Shown here: positions 1-7,758 of the stretch, piece by piece
Layout: the number at the start of each line of letters is the position of its first letter
How positions within the stretch are numbered: position 1 is the first letter of the stretch
DNA from: Bacillota bacterium
Lineage (GTDB): Bacteria; Bacillota; Clostridia; Lachnospirales; Cellulosilyticaceae
Direction: 5' to 3'
DNA: 41,588 nt
Assembly (NCBI GenBank): GCA_023436395.1
Contig: JAEZJJ010000015.1
Span: 1 to 41,588, forward strand
Notes under the pieces: generated by a model
The model's input: the letters and a program-made list of their open reading frames with translations, nothing else
Told to the model about the DNA's origin: nothing
Databases searched by the model: none
Made by a program: the position numbers and the translations under genes

Positions 1-1031
1 TTATAGCTTTTGATGTAGCCCCTTGGCTAAGAGCCTTAATTGTAGACGGTGCACTAGGTGGAATATTTAGTGTACTTACATTCTTGCCAAATATCGCATG
101 TTTATTCATAGCTCTCACAATATTAGAAGATACTGGCTATATGGCACGGGTTGCTTTTATTATGGATGAACTCATGAGAAAAATTGGACTTAGTGGAAAA
201 TCTATTATCCCTATGCTCTTAGGCTTTGGATGTAATGTCCCTGCTATTATGGGAACACGCACCATTGAAGATGAGAAAGATCGTATGACCTCTATTTTAA
301 TCAATCCTTTCTTCTCTTGTAGTGCTAGACTTCCTATTTTTACTTTATTTGCCTCTGCGTTCTTTCCTGGAAAAGAGGGAGTTATTATCTTCTCACTCTA
401 CTTCTTAGGTATTTTAGTAGGTTTATTAATTGCTTTTATCTTTAAAAGAACTCTATTTAAGTCAGATGGTATGCCTTTTATCATGGAACTTCCAACTTAT
501 CATATGCCTAGCTTAAATCATATCGCCTCACAAGTATGGGAAAAAGTAAAAGGCTTCCTTATTAAAGCAGGTACAACAATTTTCATAGCTTCTGTACTTC
601 TTTGGTTTGTCCTCAACTTTAACTTTGCGGGACCTTGCGATATGGCTAATAGTATTGGGGCTATATTAGGTAAAGTAGTTGCTCCTATTTTTACACCTCT
701 TGGCTTTGGAAACTGGCAAGCTGCTCTTTCACTTCTTGCTGGGGTTGTAGGAAAAGAGATTGTTGTTTCTAATATGGCAATTGTATATGGATTGGGTGCT
801 GGTACAAGTGCTACTGCATTTCATAGTGCTTTAGCAAGTTCTTTCTCACCTTTAGCTGCTTATTCATTTTTAATTTTCACTTTATTATATATACCTTGTA
901 TTGGTACACTGGGTGCAATTAAAAGGGAGACAAATAGCTTAAAATGGGTAGTTTTCTCTGTTCTAAATCAATTAGTTGTAGCTTGGATGATGTCTTTTAT
1001 AGTTTATACATTAGGCAATTTTATTTTTTAA
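1..1031 (+). CDS. feoB: Ferrous iron transport protein B, C-terminal part (5' end outside window)
   Basis: The reading frame is open from base 3 to the TAA at 1031, so the start lies before the window. The visible ~342 residues are the membrane part of FeoB, the GTP-driven ferrous iron permease of the cytoplasmic membrane. Family signatures are clear: LEDTGYMARVAFIMD, the Cys-containing GFGCNVPAIMGTR gate motif, EKDRMTSILINPF followed by SCSARLP, and GVVGKEIVVSNMAIVYG near the end. Several hydrophobic segments alternate with short loops. The N-terminal G domain and any feoA partner are upstream and unseen. A strong bidirectional hairpin terminator follows. The TTG at 84 is an internal codon and not a real start. 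Confidence 0.95.
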   Translation, partial: IAFDVAPWLRALIVDGALGGIFSVLTFLPNIACLFIALTILEDTGYMARVAFIMDELMRKIGLSGKSIIPMLLGFGCNVPAIMGTRTIEDEKDRMTSILINPFFSCSARLPIFTLFASAFFPGKEGVIIFSLYFLGILVGLLIAFIFKRTLFKSDGMPFIMELPTYHMPSLNHIASQVWEKVKGFLIKAGTTIFIASVLLWFVLNFNFAGPCDMANSIGAILGKVVAPIFTPLGFGNWQAALSLLAGVVGKEIVVSNMAIVYGLGAGTSATAFHSALASSFSPLAAYSFLIFTLLYIPCIGTLGAIKRETNSLKWVVFSVLNQLVVAWMMSFIVYTLGNFIF

Positions 1032-1068
1032 AATTGAGCATAAGTTATATGATTATTAAAACAAAAAT

Positions 1069-1111
1069 GACCCTATAAAGATAAATCATCATCTTTATAA
1101 GGTCGTTTTTT
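1069..1111. terminator. Bidirectional intrinsic terminator between feoB and the convergent CxxC gene
   Basis: The arms GACCCTATAAAGAT (1069-1082) and ATCTTTATAAGGTC (1091-1104) pair over 14 positions with one G-T wobble. A T-tract follows on the plus strand (GTTTTTTA), and an A-tract precedes the stem (T-tract on the minus strand). The hairpin reaches the minus-strand stop codon at 1110. Confidence 0.85.
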
Positions 1112-1502
1112 ACCCTTTATAAGCTTCCGCTTCATACGCTGCATTTAACTGTGCAATTTCATCTTCCGAATAACCTGGAATTTCATTTACTGAAAACTCC
1201 TGTACTGGAATACAAAAACTTTGTAACCATTTATCATAACACTGTTCACAGATATTGAAAGAATGGCCTGTCAAGTCCTTAGATGAAAAATAGCCCCACG
1301 CTTTCTCAACGTGTAAATAGTCTATATGCCCAACTGTACGCTCTCTATTAGCGATTAGCTCACCGCAACAATTACAATACACCTCTCCGTGTGAATATTG
1401 TTTTGCCCCTTTATATTGTTCCAATACTCTGGCACCCCCTCTGTAAACTTGCGGCTTATAACCCCACTTCCAATTATATACTGTAACATATTGTAAGTAC
1501 AT
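1110..1502 (-). CDS. Small CxxC-type putative zinc-binding protein, unknown function
   Basis: This is a 130-residue soluble protein of a family I do not recognise. Two Cys pairs (CNCCGEL around residue 43 and CEQCYDKW around residue 86) are about 40 residues apart, the layout of a zinc-ribbon-like site. It is rich in Tyr and Trp. There is no signal peptide or membrane segment. The ATG at 1502 has no good Shine-Dalgarno in front of it. An in-frame TTG further in, at Leu-Glu-Gln-Tyr-Lys-Gly, is preceded by AGAGGGGG, so the true start may be about 26 codons downstream. It converges on feoB with a shared terminator. Confidence 0.6.
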   Translation of the reverse strand: MYLQYVTVYNWKWGYKPQVYRGGARVLEQYKGAKQYSHGEVYCNCCGELIANRERTVGHIDYLHVEKAWGYFSSKDLTGHSFNICEQCYDKWLQSFCIPVQEFSVNEIPGYSEDEIAQLNAAYEAEAYKG

Positions 1503-1580
1503 AGGTAAATTTTATATATTGTCAATTATACATGGATAGTTTTGTTATTTTTATTTTAGCATATTTTTTATAAATTTCGC

Positions 1581-1685
1581 CATAATAATAACGAGATAAT
1601 TATGATTCCTCCCCATTCCAATTATCTCATAAAACCCCAATATATTTGTTAAGCGATAGTCCCCCTATCGCTTATTCTTTTTGCA
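1581..1685 (+). ncRNA. Candidate small RNA: two hairpins with C-rich loops, the second a terminator
   Basis: This intergenic stretch has a 9-bp stem GAGATAATT/AATTATCTC (1593-1601 with 1620-1628) whose loop contains CCTCCCC. A linker with CCCC follows (1635-1638). Then comes a perfect 9-bp stem AAGCGATAG/CTATCGCTT (1651-1659 with 1665-1673) with loop TCCCC and a T-rich tail (1674-1682). Upstream, TATAAA at 1569-1574 could be a -10 element, but no convincing -35 is seen. The second hairpin terminates nothing annotated: the nearest upstream plus-strand gene, feoB, already has its own terminator. Unpaired C-rich segments in hairpin loops are typical of Firmicutes sRNAs that pair with Shine-Dalgarno sequences. 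The existence of the RNA is an inference. Confidence 0.45.
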
Positions 1686-1749
1686 TATCTTAAGATAACA
1701 AGCATACATTATAGAAGTATTTTATTATTCATTTTGAAAGGAGCTTTGT

Positions 1750-2274
1750 ATGAATTCCTCTGATTCCATTAAGACCTTTGCTGCTTTCGGGGTTCTCTTT
1801 ACATTCATTTTAGGCATTATATTACATTTTACTTATGAGCTTTTAGGAAGCAATTATTACATAGGTTATTTTATCCCCGTAAACGAAAGTGTTTGGGAAC
1901 ATTTAAAACTCATTTTTTATGCTTGGGTCATTTATGGCATCATTTGCTATCCCTTACTCAAAGACAAAAGTTACAATTATTGGCTTGGCATCTTCTTAGG
2001 TACTTTATGTGCAAACTTATTTATTATTATCTTTTTCTATACTTATTCTGGTGCTATAGGTCATCCTCCCTTAGTTTTAGATATTCTGACCTTCTTTATA
2101 GGATGTATCATTGCAGCTTATATTTTTTATAAAGTATTAACTTGCCCTAGCAAAAGTAACTTCTATAATCTATTAGGACTATTCCTCCTAATTATAACTG
2201 GTATCCTCTTTGCCTATTTTACATATCATCCATTAGATATTCCTTTGTTTGTAGATTGGGGTTCAAAATCATAA
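1750..2274 (+). CDS. DUF6512-like integral membrane protein
   Basis: This 174-residue protein has about five hydrophobic segments (roughly residues 8-28, 55-70, 76-98, 108-127 and 139-158). The N-terminal loop holds the motif PVNESVWEHLKL, which I associate with the DUF6512 family of Firmicutes membrane proteins. Its function is unknown. GAAAGGAG, 7 bases before the ATG at 1750, fixes the start. It appears monocistronic: a candidate sRNA lies upstream and a strong bidirectional terminator downstream. Confidence 0.75.
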   Translation: MNSSDSIKTFAAFGVLFTFILGIILHFTYELLGSNYYIGYFIPVNESVWEHLKLIFYAWVIYGIICYPLLKDKSYNYWLGIFLGTLCANLFIIIFFYTYSGAIGHPPLVLDILTFFIGCIIAAYIFYKVLTCPSKSNFYNLLGLFLLIITGILFAYFTYHPLDIPLFVDWGSKS

Positions 2275-2289
2275 TCTTATACATATAAT

Positions 2290-2340
2290 AAAGGTCAATG
2301 AAATCCATTTAGTAAACTGGACTTTCATTGACCTTTTATT
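2290..2340. terminator. Bidirectional intrinsic terminator
   Basis: The long stem AAAGGTCAATGAAA (from 2290) pairs with TTTCATTGACCTTT, extended inside by TCCA/TGGA, with T-rich flanks on both strands. It separates the DUF6512 gene from the convergent DUF3892 gene. Confidence 0.85.
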
Positions 2341-2359
2341 GCATACCCTGTTTTATAAT

Positions 2360-2668
2360 TTACATATCTTCAGCAGTAATAGAAGGTAGATTACCTAAAT
2401 TATTAGATTCATCTCCATCTGCTAGAGAGCGAATGTATTCACTGCCATCTTTAGAAGTGGAGACACCTACATGCTTAAGTTCATTTCCTTTTGCCATTTG
2501 GATTGCTTGTTCTACTGTAATATGTTCTCCTGATTCTAGTTCATATCCTACAACTTCTCCACTCTTTACAATACGTTTTGTAATAGCTTTGGCATTTGGT
2601 CCCCCTTCAGATACTACCTTATTTGCTAAGTTGGCTAGATATACACCTACCGTACGTTCTTCTGACAT
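2360..2668 (-). CDS. DUF3892 domain protein
   Basis: This is a 102-residue soluble protein. The segment from about residue 27 (AKAITKRIVKSGEVVGYEL) through TVEQAIQMAKGNELKHVGV is the DUF3892 pattern, a small family of unknown role common in Firmicutes. AAAGGAGGT, 7 bases before the ATG at 2668, supports the start. There are no membrane segments or catalytic motifs. It is monocistronic, ending at the shared terminator at 2290-2340. Confidence 0.8.
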   Translation of the reverse strand: MSEERTVGVYLANLANKVVSEGGPNAKAITKRIVKSGEVVGYELESGEHITVEQAIQMAKGNELKHVGVSTSKDGSEYIRSLADGDESNNLGNLPSITAEDM

Positions 2669-2825
2669 ATTGAATACCTCCTTTATGACTTATTATTTTA
2701 TAAATCTTCTCTTAATATACTCATTTCATTTAAAATTTTGTACTACTTTTAATACAAATCAAACAAATAAATCCAGTCATGCTGATGGATTAATATGATA
2801 TAATAATCACAACTTAATATAATTT

Positions 2826-2880
2826 GATTATTTTATTTTGTTTTATTATTTTATTTTGTTTGATTATTTTATTTTATTTG
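2826..2880. repeat. Three 18-bp T-rich tandem repeats
   Basis: The unit GATTATTTTATTTTGTTT occurs three times head to tail (2826-2843, 2844-2861, 2862-2879), with one or two substitutions per copy. It lies in the 284-base gap between DUF3892 and the ABC operon. The rest of the gap is AT-rich, with a weak possible -10 (TATAAA, 2910-2915) and no clear -35. Confidence 0.8.
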
Positions 2881-2961
2881 TTTTTTTCACCTATTCAACA
2901 CAATACTATTATAAAATAAACTATCATTTGACCATATGTTTATTTAAGGAGGATGAAAATT

Positions 2962-4020
2962 TTGATTGAAGTAACTAACTTAGTCAAAAAATATGGGAAA
3001 CATATTGCTGTTAACAACATTAGTTTCACTGTCAAAGAAGGTGAAATACTTGGTTTCCTCGGGCCTAATGGTGCTGGAAAATCCACCACTATGAATATGC
3101 TGACAGGTTATCTTTCCGCAACAAGTGGAACAATTAAAATCAGCGGTATCGATATTTTAGAAAACCCTATTGGAGCAAAAAAACATATTGGCTACTTACC
3201 TGAGATCCCCCCACTTTATTATGATATGACAGTTAATGATTATCTTGTATTTGTAGCTAAACTCAAAAAATTACCTGCAAAAGATAGAAAAGTACATATT
3301 GATGAAATACTAGAACGTACTGAACTTACTCATGTTCAAAATCGTCTAATAAAAAATCTCTCAAAAGGTTATAAGCAACGAGTAGGATTAGCTAGTGCTT
3401 TAATTGGCTCTCCTGATGTTCTTATATTAGACGAACCTACCGTAGGCTTAGATCCTAAGCAAATTATTGAGATGAGAAATCTGATTAAAGAGCTTAGTAA
3501 GCATCATACGATCATCTTAAGCTCACATATCTTACCTGAAATCAGTGCTATATGTGATTCAATCATGATTATTAACCAAGGTAACATGGTAGCTCTAGAT
3601 ACTCCTGATAATCTCAAAAGTCTATTTAGCCATAATCACCTTACTACCTTAAGGGTTAGATCAATTAATGATTCTTTCTTAGTTGATTTAAATGCTATTG
3701 AAGGTGTTAACGAAGTTAAGGTTCTTGAGTCTCTAGAAGAAAATACTATTGATCTTTCCATTTCCTCCGATAGATCTTATGATATTCGGGAGGCAATCTT
3801 TAATATATGTGTTGCTCACCATAATCCTTTACTTATGATAAAGTCAGAAGATATCTCCTTAGAGGATATTTTCTTAAAAGTGACTGAGCAGATTAATGAG
3901 CAACCCTCAGTCAACTCTGAAGAATCCGAATTAGATCTGTCTACACAAACTACAATTACTGAAAATGATACAACTCTTTTAATGAAGGAAGGTGACATTA
4001 ATGAAAACCATTCTAGGTAG
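2962..4020 (+). CDS. ABC transporter ATP-binding protein, GldA-like
   Basis: This is the ATPase of an ABC-2 type exporter. In the 352-residue product, Walker A is GPNGAGKST (about residues 34-42), the signature is LSKGYKQR, Walker B is VLILDEPTVGLD, and the switch His lies in ILSSHIL. A C-terminal extension of about 90 residues ends in an acidic, Thr-rich tail. An ATG at 2953 abuts the Shine-Dalgarno AAGGAGG with no spacing. The TTG at 2962, 9 bases after AGGAGG, gives the usual family start MIEVTNLVKKYG, so I chose it. It is the first gene of a four-gene operon with permease, GldG-like and DUF4340 genes. The substrate is unknown. Confidence 0.9.
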   Translation: MIEVTNLVKKYGKHIAVNNISFTVKEGEILGFLGPNGAGKSTTMNMLTGYLSATSGTIKISGIDILENPIGAKKHIGYLPEIPPLYYDMTVNDYLVFVAKLKKLPAKDRKVHIDEILERTELTHVQNRLIKNLSKGYKQRVGLASALIGSPDVLILDEPTVGLDPKQIIEMRNLIKELSKHHTIILSSHILPEISAICDSIMIINQGNMVALDTPDNLKSLFSHNHLTTLRVRSINDSFLVDLNAIEGVNEVKVLESLEENTIDLSISSDRSYDIREAIFNICVAHHNPLLMIKSEDISLEDIFLKVTEQINEQPSVNSEESELDLSTQTTITENDTTLLMKEGDINENHSR

Positions 4021-4864
4021 AGAATTTAAAGCCTATTTTACTTCTCCTATAGGCTACGTTTTTATGGCATTTTTCTTATTAATTTTTGGTTTTTATTTTA
4101 CTGGAGTTAATCTATTTAATTCTTATGGAGACTATAGTAACGTTTTATCTATGTTATCTAGTTTATTACTCTTTGCTATTCCTCTTGTAACTATGCGTCT
4201 TTTATCAGAGGAAAAAAAGAATCGCACAGATCAGTTACTTCTTACAAGTCCTATTCAAACTAAAGATATTGTACTTGGTAAATATGGAGCAGCTGTTTCT
4301 TTATTTGCTATTACCTTATTAATCACTATGATTCAACCTCTTATACTAGTATTCTTTGGCAGTATTCCAATAGGAAAAATTATGACCTGTTATTTAGGTT
4401 ACTTTTTACTAGGCGCTACTCTTATTGCTATTAGCTTATTTATTTCTGGACTTACTGAAAATCAGATTATTTCAGCCATAGCTTCTATCGGCCTCTTTTT
4501 ACTCTTAATGCTTGTAGATAGCTTAGCTCTGTTTATTCCTAAACAAAGAATTTCTTCTCTGATTTTCTTGTTAGTTATTGTAGTGCTTGTTACATTATTC
4601 ATTTACTTTTCTATCAAGGATTTGTATATTAGTGGGCTTATCGGTTTAATTGGTATCTCTGCTACTGTCGTTACTTACAATCGATATGGCACACTCTTTG
4701 ATGGATTATGTACTAAACTATTACAATGGTTCTCTCTTTTCTCTCGCTTTCAAAACTTTACTTATGGTTTATTAGATATAGGTGCTATAGTCTACTACAT
4801 ATCCTTTATTTTTATTTTTTTATTCTTAACAAATCAGACTATAGAAAAGCGCCGTTGGAGCTAG
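4001..4864 (+). CDS. ABC-2 type permease, GldF-like
   Basis: This 287-residue integral membrane protein has six hydrophobic segments. It opens with MKTILGREFKAYFTSPIGYV, typical of GldF and NosY-like permeases that pair with a GldA-type ATPase. RLLSEEKKNRTDQLLLTSPI follows the second membrane segment and is the conserved cytoplasmic coupling region. The start is the ATG at 4001, 7 bases after AAGGAAGGTG. An in-frame GTG at 3992 lies inside that ribosome site and is less likely. The gene overlaps the ATPase by 20 bases, which suggests translational coupling and a single complex. Confidence 0.9.
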   Translation: MKTILGREFKAYFTSPIGYVFMAFFLLIFGFYFTGVNLFNSYGDYSNVLSMLSSLLLFAIPLVTMRLLSEEKKNRTDQLLLTSPIQTKDIVLGKYGAAVSLFAITLLITMIQPLILVFFGSIPIGKIMTCYLGYFLLGATLIAISLFISGLTENQIISAIASIGLFLLLMLVDSLALFIPKQRISSLIFLLVIVVLVTLFIYFSIKDLYISGLIGLIGISATVVTYNRYGTLFDGLCTKLLQWFSLFSRFQNFTYGLLDIGAIVYYISFIFIFLFLTNQTIEKRRWS

Positions 4865-4877
4865 GAGGACAATAACA

Positions 4878-6314
4878 ATGAAAAAAGCAAAAAATAATTA
4901 TTTACGCTATGGCGGTTATTCTGCATTACTTACCTTAATGATAATTGCCATTGCAATTGTGGTTAATATAATTGTTACAGACCTTAGTATCAAAGTAGAT
5001 GCAACTACTGAAAAACTTTACTCTTTATCCCCTAATACAGAAAAGGTGACTAAAGCATTAACTGTCCCTATTAATATTTATGTTTTAGAGGAAACAGGTA
5101 AGGAAACCCCAGGTCTTAAAGAAATTTTAAGTAAATATGATAGGCTAAATAGTAAACTTACTGTTACATATAAAGACCCTATTCTTTATCCAACCTTTGC
5201 TAGCGCTTACAAAAAAACAAGTAGTAGCATTGTCCCCACTGGTTCTGTTATTGTAGAAAATGGGGATACTAGTAAATACAAGGTGCTTACGCAAACAGAT
5301 TTATACGGAACTACAACTACCAATAATGAGGATGTTTCATTAAGTAGTATTACAATCGAAAACGCATTAACTAATGCCTTAGGCTATGTTTGTACTGATA
5401 TAGATGGAACTGTGTATTATACAAGTGGCCACAATGAGTTAGACCTTCCTATTGGCTTCAAAGATGCTGTGGGCTATGCAAATTTATCTCTTAGTGAGTT
5501 AAATTTGCTCACTGCCCAAATGCCTGCACCTGAAAATAGTATTGTGCTCGTTTTTTCACCACATACTGATTTTACTAAAGAAGAACTCAAGAAACTTACT
5601 GACTTTCTTGATCAAGGCGGTAAGGCCATGTTATTTATGGATATCAATATGCCAGAGTTACCTAATTTCAACGAACTTTTAAGCTATTACAGCATCGCAC
5701 ATGATCAAGGGCTTCTTATTGAAACTGATGCTAATTATTCTCAGAGTTCTTATCCAACTTATCTCCTACCTGGTATGAGTAAGCATGATATTACTAATTC
5801 ATTAAGGGAAAGCAAAACGCCTGTAGTAATACCACTTGGTTCAGGTATTAAACATCTAAATACCTTAAGAAATGGTGTTACACTGACCCCTCTTCTTTCT
5901 AGTTCAGATAACTCTTATTTAAAGAAAAATATTAACCCTAGTACCTATGCATATGAAGAAGGAGATATACCAGGTCCAGTTATCTTAGCTTGTGCCATTG
6001 AAGAAAAGAATACTTTAGATGCCACTCATCCAATCAACACTAAATTATTTGTTATGTCTAACTCCTTCTTTTTAGATGAGAATATGGTATCTCTAGATAC
6101 GACTGGTAACAAAGAACTCATCACTAATGCATTAGGCTGGTTATTCTCTGTAGATAATAGTTACGCCATTCAAGCAAAAGATCTTGAAACTTTTAACCTT
6201 CGTCCTATTAGCAGTTCTAGTTTTATTATCTTTGGCGGCCTAACTATTGTAGTAATTCCTGGAATTATCCTTATCTTCGGCATTACTATCTGGATTAAAA
6301 GGAGACATTTATAA
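4878..6314 (+). CDS. GldG-family ABC transporter auxiliary protein
   Basis: This 478-residue protein is anchored by an N-terminal membrane segment (about residues 15-37) and a C-terminal one (about 453-473), with a large extracytoplasmic part between. The N-terminal stretch after the first helix (TTEKLYSLSPNTEKVTKAL, then INIYVL) and the central FSPHTDFTKEELKKLTDFLDQGGKAMLFMD region are typical of GldG/IFT52-like auxiliary proteins of ABC-2 exporters. AGGAGG lies 11 bases before the ATG. It follows the permease by 13 bases and overlaps the next gene by one base. In Bacteroidetes, GldAFG supports gliding. In Firmicutes the role of this type is not established. Confidence 0.85.
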   Translation: MKKAKNNYLRYGGYSALLTLMIIAIAIVVNIIVTDLSIKVDATTEKLYSLSPNTEKVTKALTVPINIYVLEETGKETPGLKEILSKYDRLNSKLTVTYKDPILYPTFASAYKKTSSSIVPTGSVIVENGDTSKYKVLTQTDLYGTTTTNNEDVSLSSITIENALTNALGYVCTDIDGTVYYTSGHNELDLPIGFKDAVGYANLSLSELNLLTAQMPAPENSIVLVFSPHTDFTKEELKKLTDFLDQGGKAMLFMDINMPELPNFNELLSYYSIAHDQGLLIETDANYSQSSYPTYLLPGMSKHDITNSLRESKTPVVIPLGSGIKHLNTLRNGVTLTPLLSSSDNSYLKKNINPSTYAYEEGDIPGPVILACAIEEKNTLDATHPINTKLFVMSNSFFLDENMVSLDTTGNKELITNALGWLFSVDNSYAIQAKDLETFNLRPISSSSFIIFGGLTIVVIPGIILIFGITIWIKRRHL

Positions 6315-7714
6315 TGAAAAAGACACGTACACTCTTAATGACACTCGTTATCTTCGTGCTTCTTATGGTAGCTTTATTTCTATTGAAGGACAAAAAACAA
6401 GGAGTAGTAACTACAAGCGAACCTACTGGTACCACTCCAGCTACTATTAAAGTAATTGATTTAAAAATGGAAGATGTAGAGGAAGTCACTGTAACTAATG
6501 GCACTCAAAGTTTAGTTTATATGACCAATAATGGTACTTGGTGTTTAAAAGGAAATGAAGATATTCCTATTAATACAGAGACTCTCAATTATAGATGTGA
6601 ACGTATTTTACAGGTAGAAGCTACTCGCGTAATTGAGAACCCTAACTTACAGGAGCTTGGCCTGGATGCTCCTTCTCAAACTGCTACTTATACGCTTAAA
6701 GATGGCCACACTATAGAGATACTATTCGGTGCTAAAACACAGGATACTTCTTATACCTATATTAAACTTAATGCTGATAATAGTCCCGTATACCTCATCT
6801 CTTCTTTAATAAGCAACTCTTTTACATGTAACATTAATGATTTAAGAGATTTTAAACTTGCTGAATATGAAACTCGCAATATTACTGGACTTACTATTAA
6901 AGGACAAGATATTCCTGATATGAAATTCACTCTCAACAAAGACCAAACTAGTATTTCAAGTAATTTTGTTCTAGATACTGATACACTTCATGGTATAGCT
7001 GTAGATCCTAGTGCTTTCGATGCTCTTACAAAAACACTTCCTACTACAATTCAAGTAAAAGAATATATTGCAGATGGTGTAACAGACTTAAGTCCCTATG
7101 GTCTTGATAAACCAAAGCTTCATCTCATTATAGAACTTACAGAAACTGATACTACTACTAAAAAGACCTCAGAGCGTACTTTAGATTATATATGGGGTAA
7201 TACACTAGAAAATGGACAAATTACCTTTATGAAAACAGGTGATACAAGCATTTATTCTATGGACGGAAGTTTCCTAGAGAACCTTCTCAAAGAAGCAGAT
7301 CCCTATAAACTCTCTTATAAATGGATTGCTCTAATAAATATTGATACGGTAAAAGCAATTAACCTCCATTTTCCAAATAACGATTATTCGCTTACTTTAG
7401 ATTTAGAAAAAGGTGTTTATACTTTAAATGATAAGTCTATAGATGAAAAAACTATTAAATCTCTTTATGCTACTATTATAGCTATTAAAGCAGATACTGC
7501 TGTAAAGGATACCCCGCTACCGACAGATGAAAGTCCTAGTATTTATTTTATTTATACCCTTAAAGACGGTTCTACTAAAACAGTAAACTTTTACAAATAT
7601 AATGAACTCTCTTTATTAGGAACTCTTTATGACACAATGACAGTTAGTTGTTCACTGAAACAATTTAACTATTTAGAACAGATCTTAGAAGATACATTAG
7701 CTAATCTTCATTAA
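6314..7714 (+). CDS. DUF4340 domain membrane-anchored protein
   Basis: This 466-residue protein has one N-terminal hydrophobic helix (about residues 7-23) that acts as a signal anchor. The extracellular part repeats the DUF4340 pattern: VIDLKMEDVEEVTVTNG, later GLDAPSQTATYTLKDG, and again YGLDKPKLHLIIEL. GldG-like genes are regularly followed by DUF4340 genes, so the product is probably the outward-facing partner of this transporter. The ATG at 6314 shares its A with the TAA of the GldG-like gene, so translation is likely coupled. A GGAG sits just upstream. A strong terminator follows at 7722. Confidence 0.85.
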   Translation: MKKTRTLLMTLVIFVLLMVALFLLKDKKQGVVTTSEPTGTTPATIKVIDLKMEDVEEVTVTNGTQSLVYMTNNGTWCLKGNEDIPINTETLNYRCERILQVEATRVIENPNLQELGLDAPSQTATYTLKDGHTIEILFGAKTQDTSYTYIKLNADNSPVYLISSLISNSFTCNINDLRDFKLAEYETRNITGLTIKGQDIPDMKFTLNKDQTSISSNFVLDTDTLHGIAVDPSAFDALTKTLPTTIQVKEYIADGVTDLSPYGLDKPKLHLIIELTETDTTTKKTSERTLDYIWGNTLENGQITFMKTGDTSIYSMDGSFLENLLKEADPYKLSYKWIALINIDTVKAINLHFPNNDYSLTLDLEKGVYTLNDKSIDEKTIKSLYATIIAIKADTAVKDTPLPTDESPSIYFIYTLKDGSTKTVNFYKYNELSLLGTLYDTMTVSCSLKQFNYLEQILEDTLANLH

Positions 7715-7721
7715 AATCATC

Positions 7722-7758
7722 AAAAAACAGGTACCACCTAAGGAGGTACCTGTTTTTT
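7722..7758. terminator. Bidirectional terminator between the ABC operon and glmM
   Basis: CAGGTACC and GGTACCTG pair around an 8-base loop. Six A before and six T after make it work on both strands. It abuts the glmM stop codon at 7757. Confidence 0.9.

Noticed and set aside
2328..2798. A 156-codon plus-strand open frame
   Set aside because: It is antisense to the well-supported DUF3892 gene, has no ribosome site and crosses a terminator.
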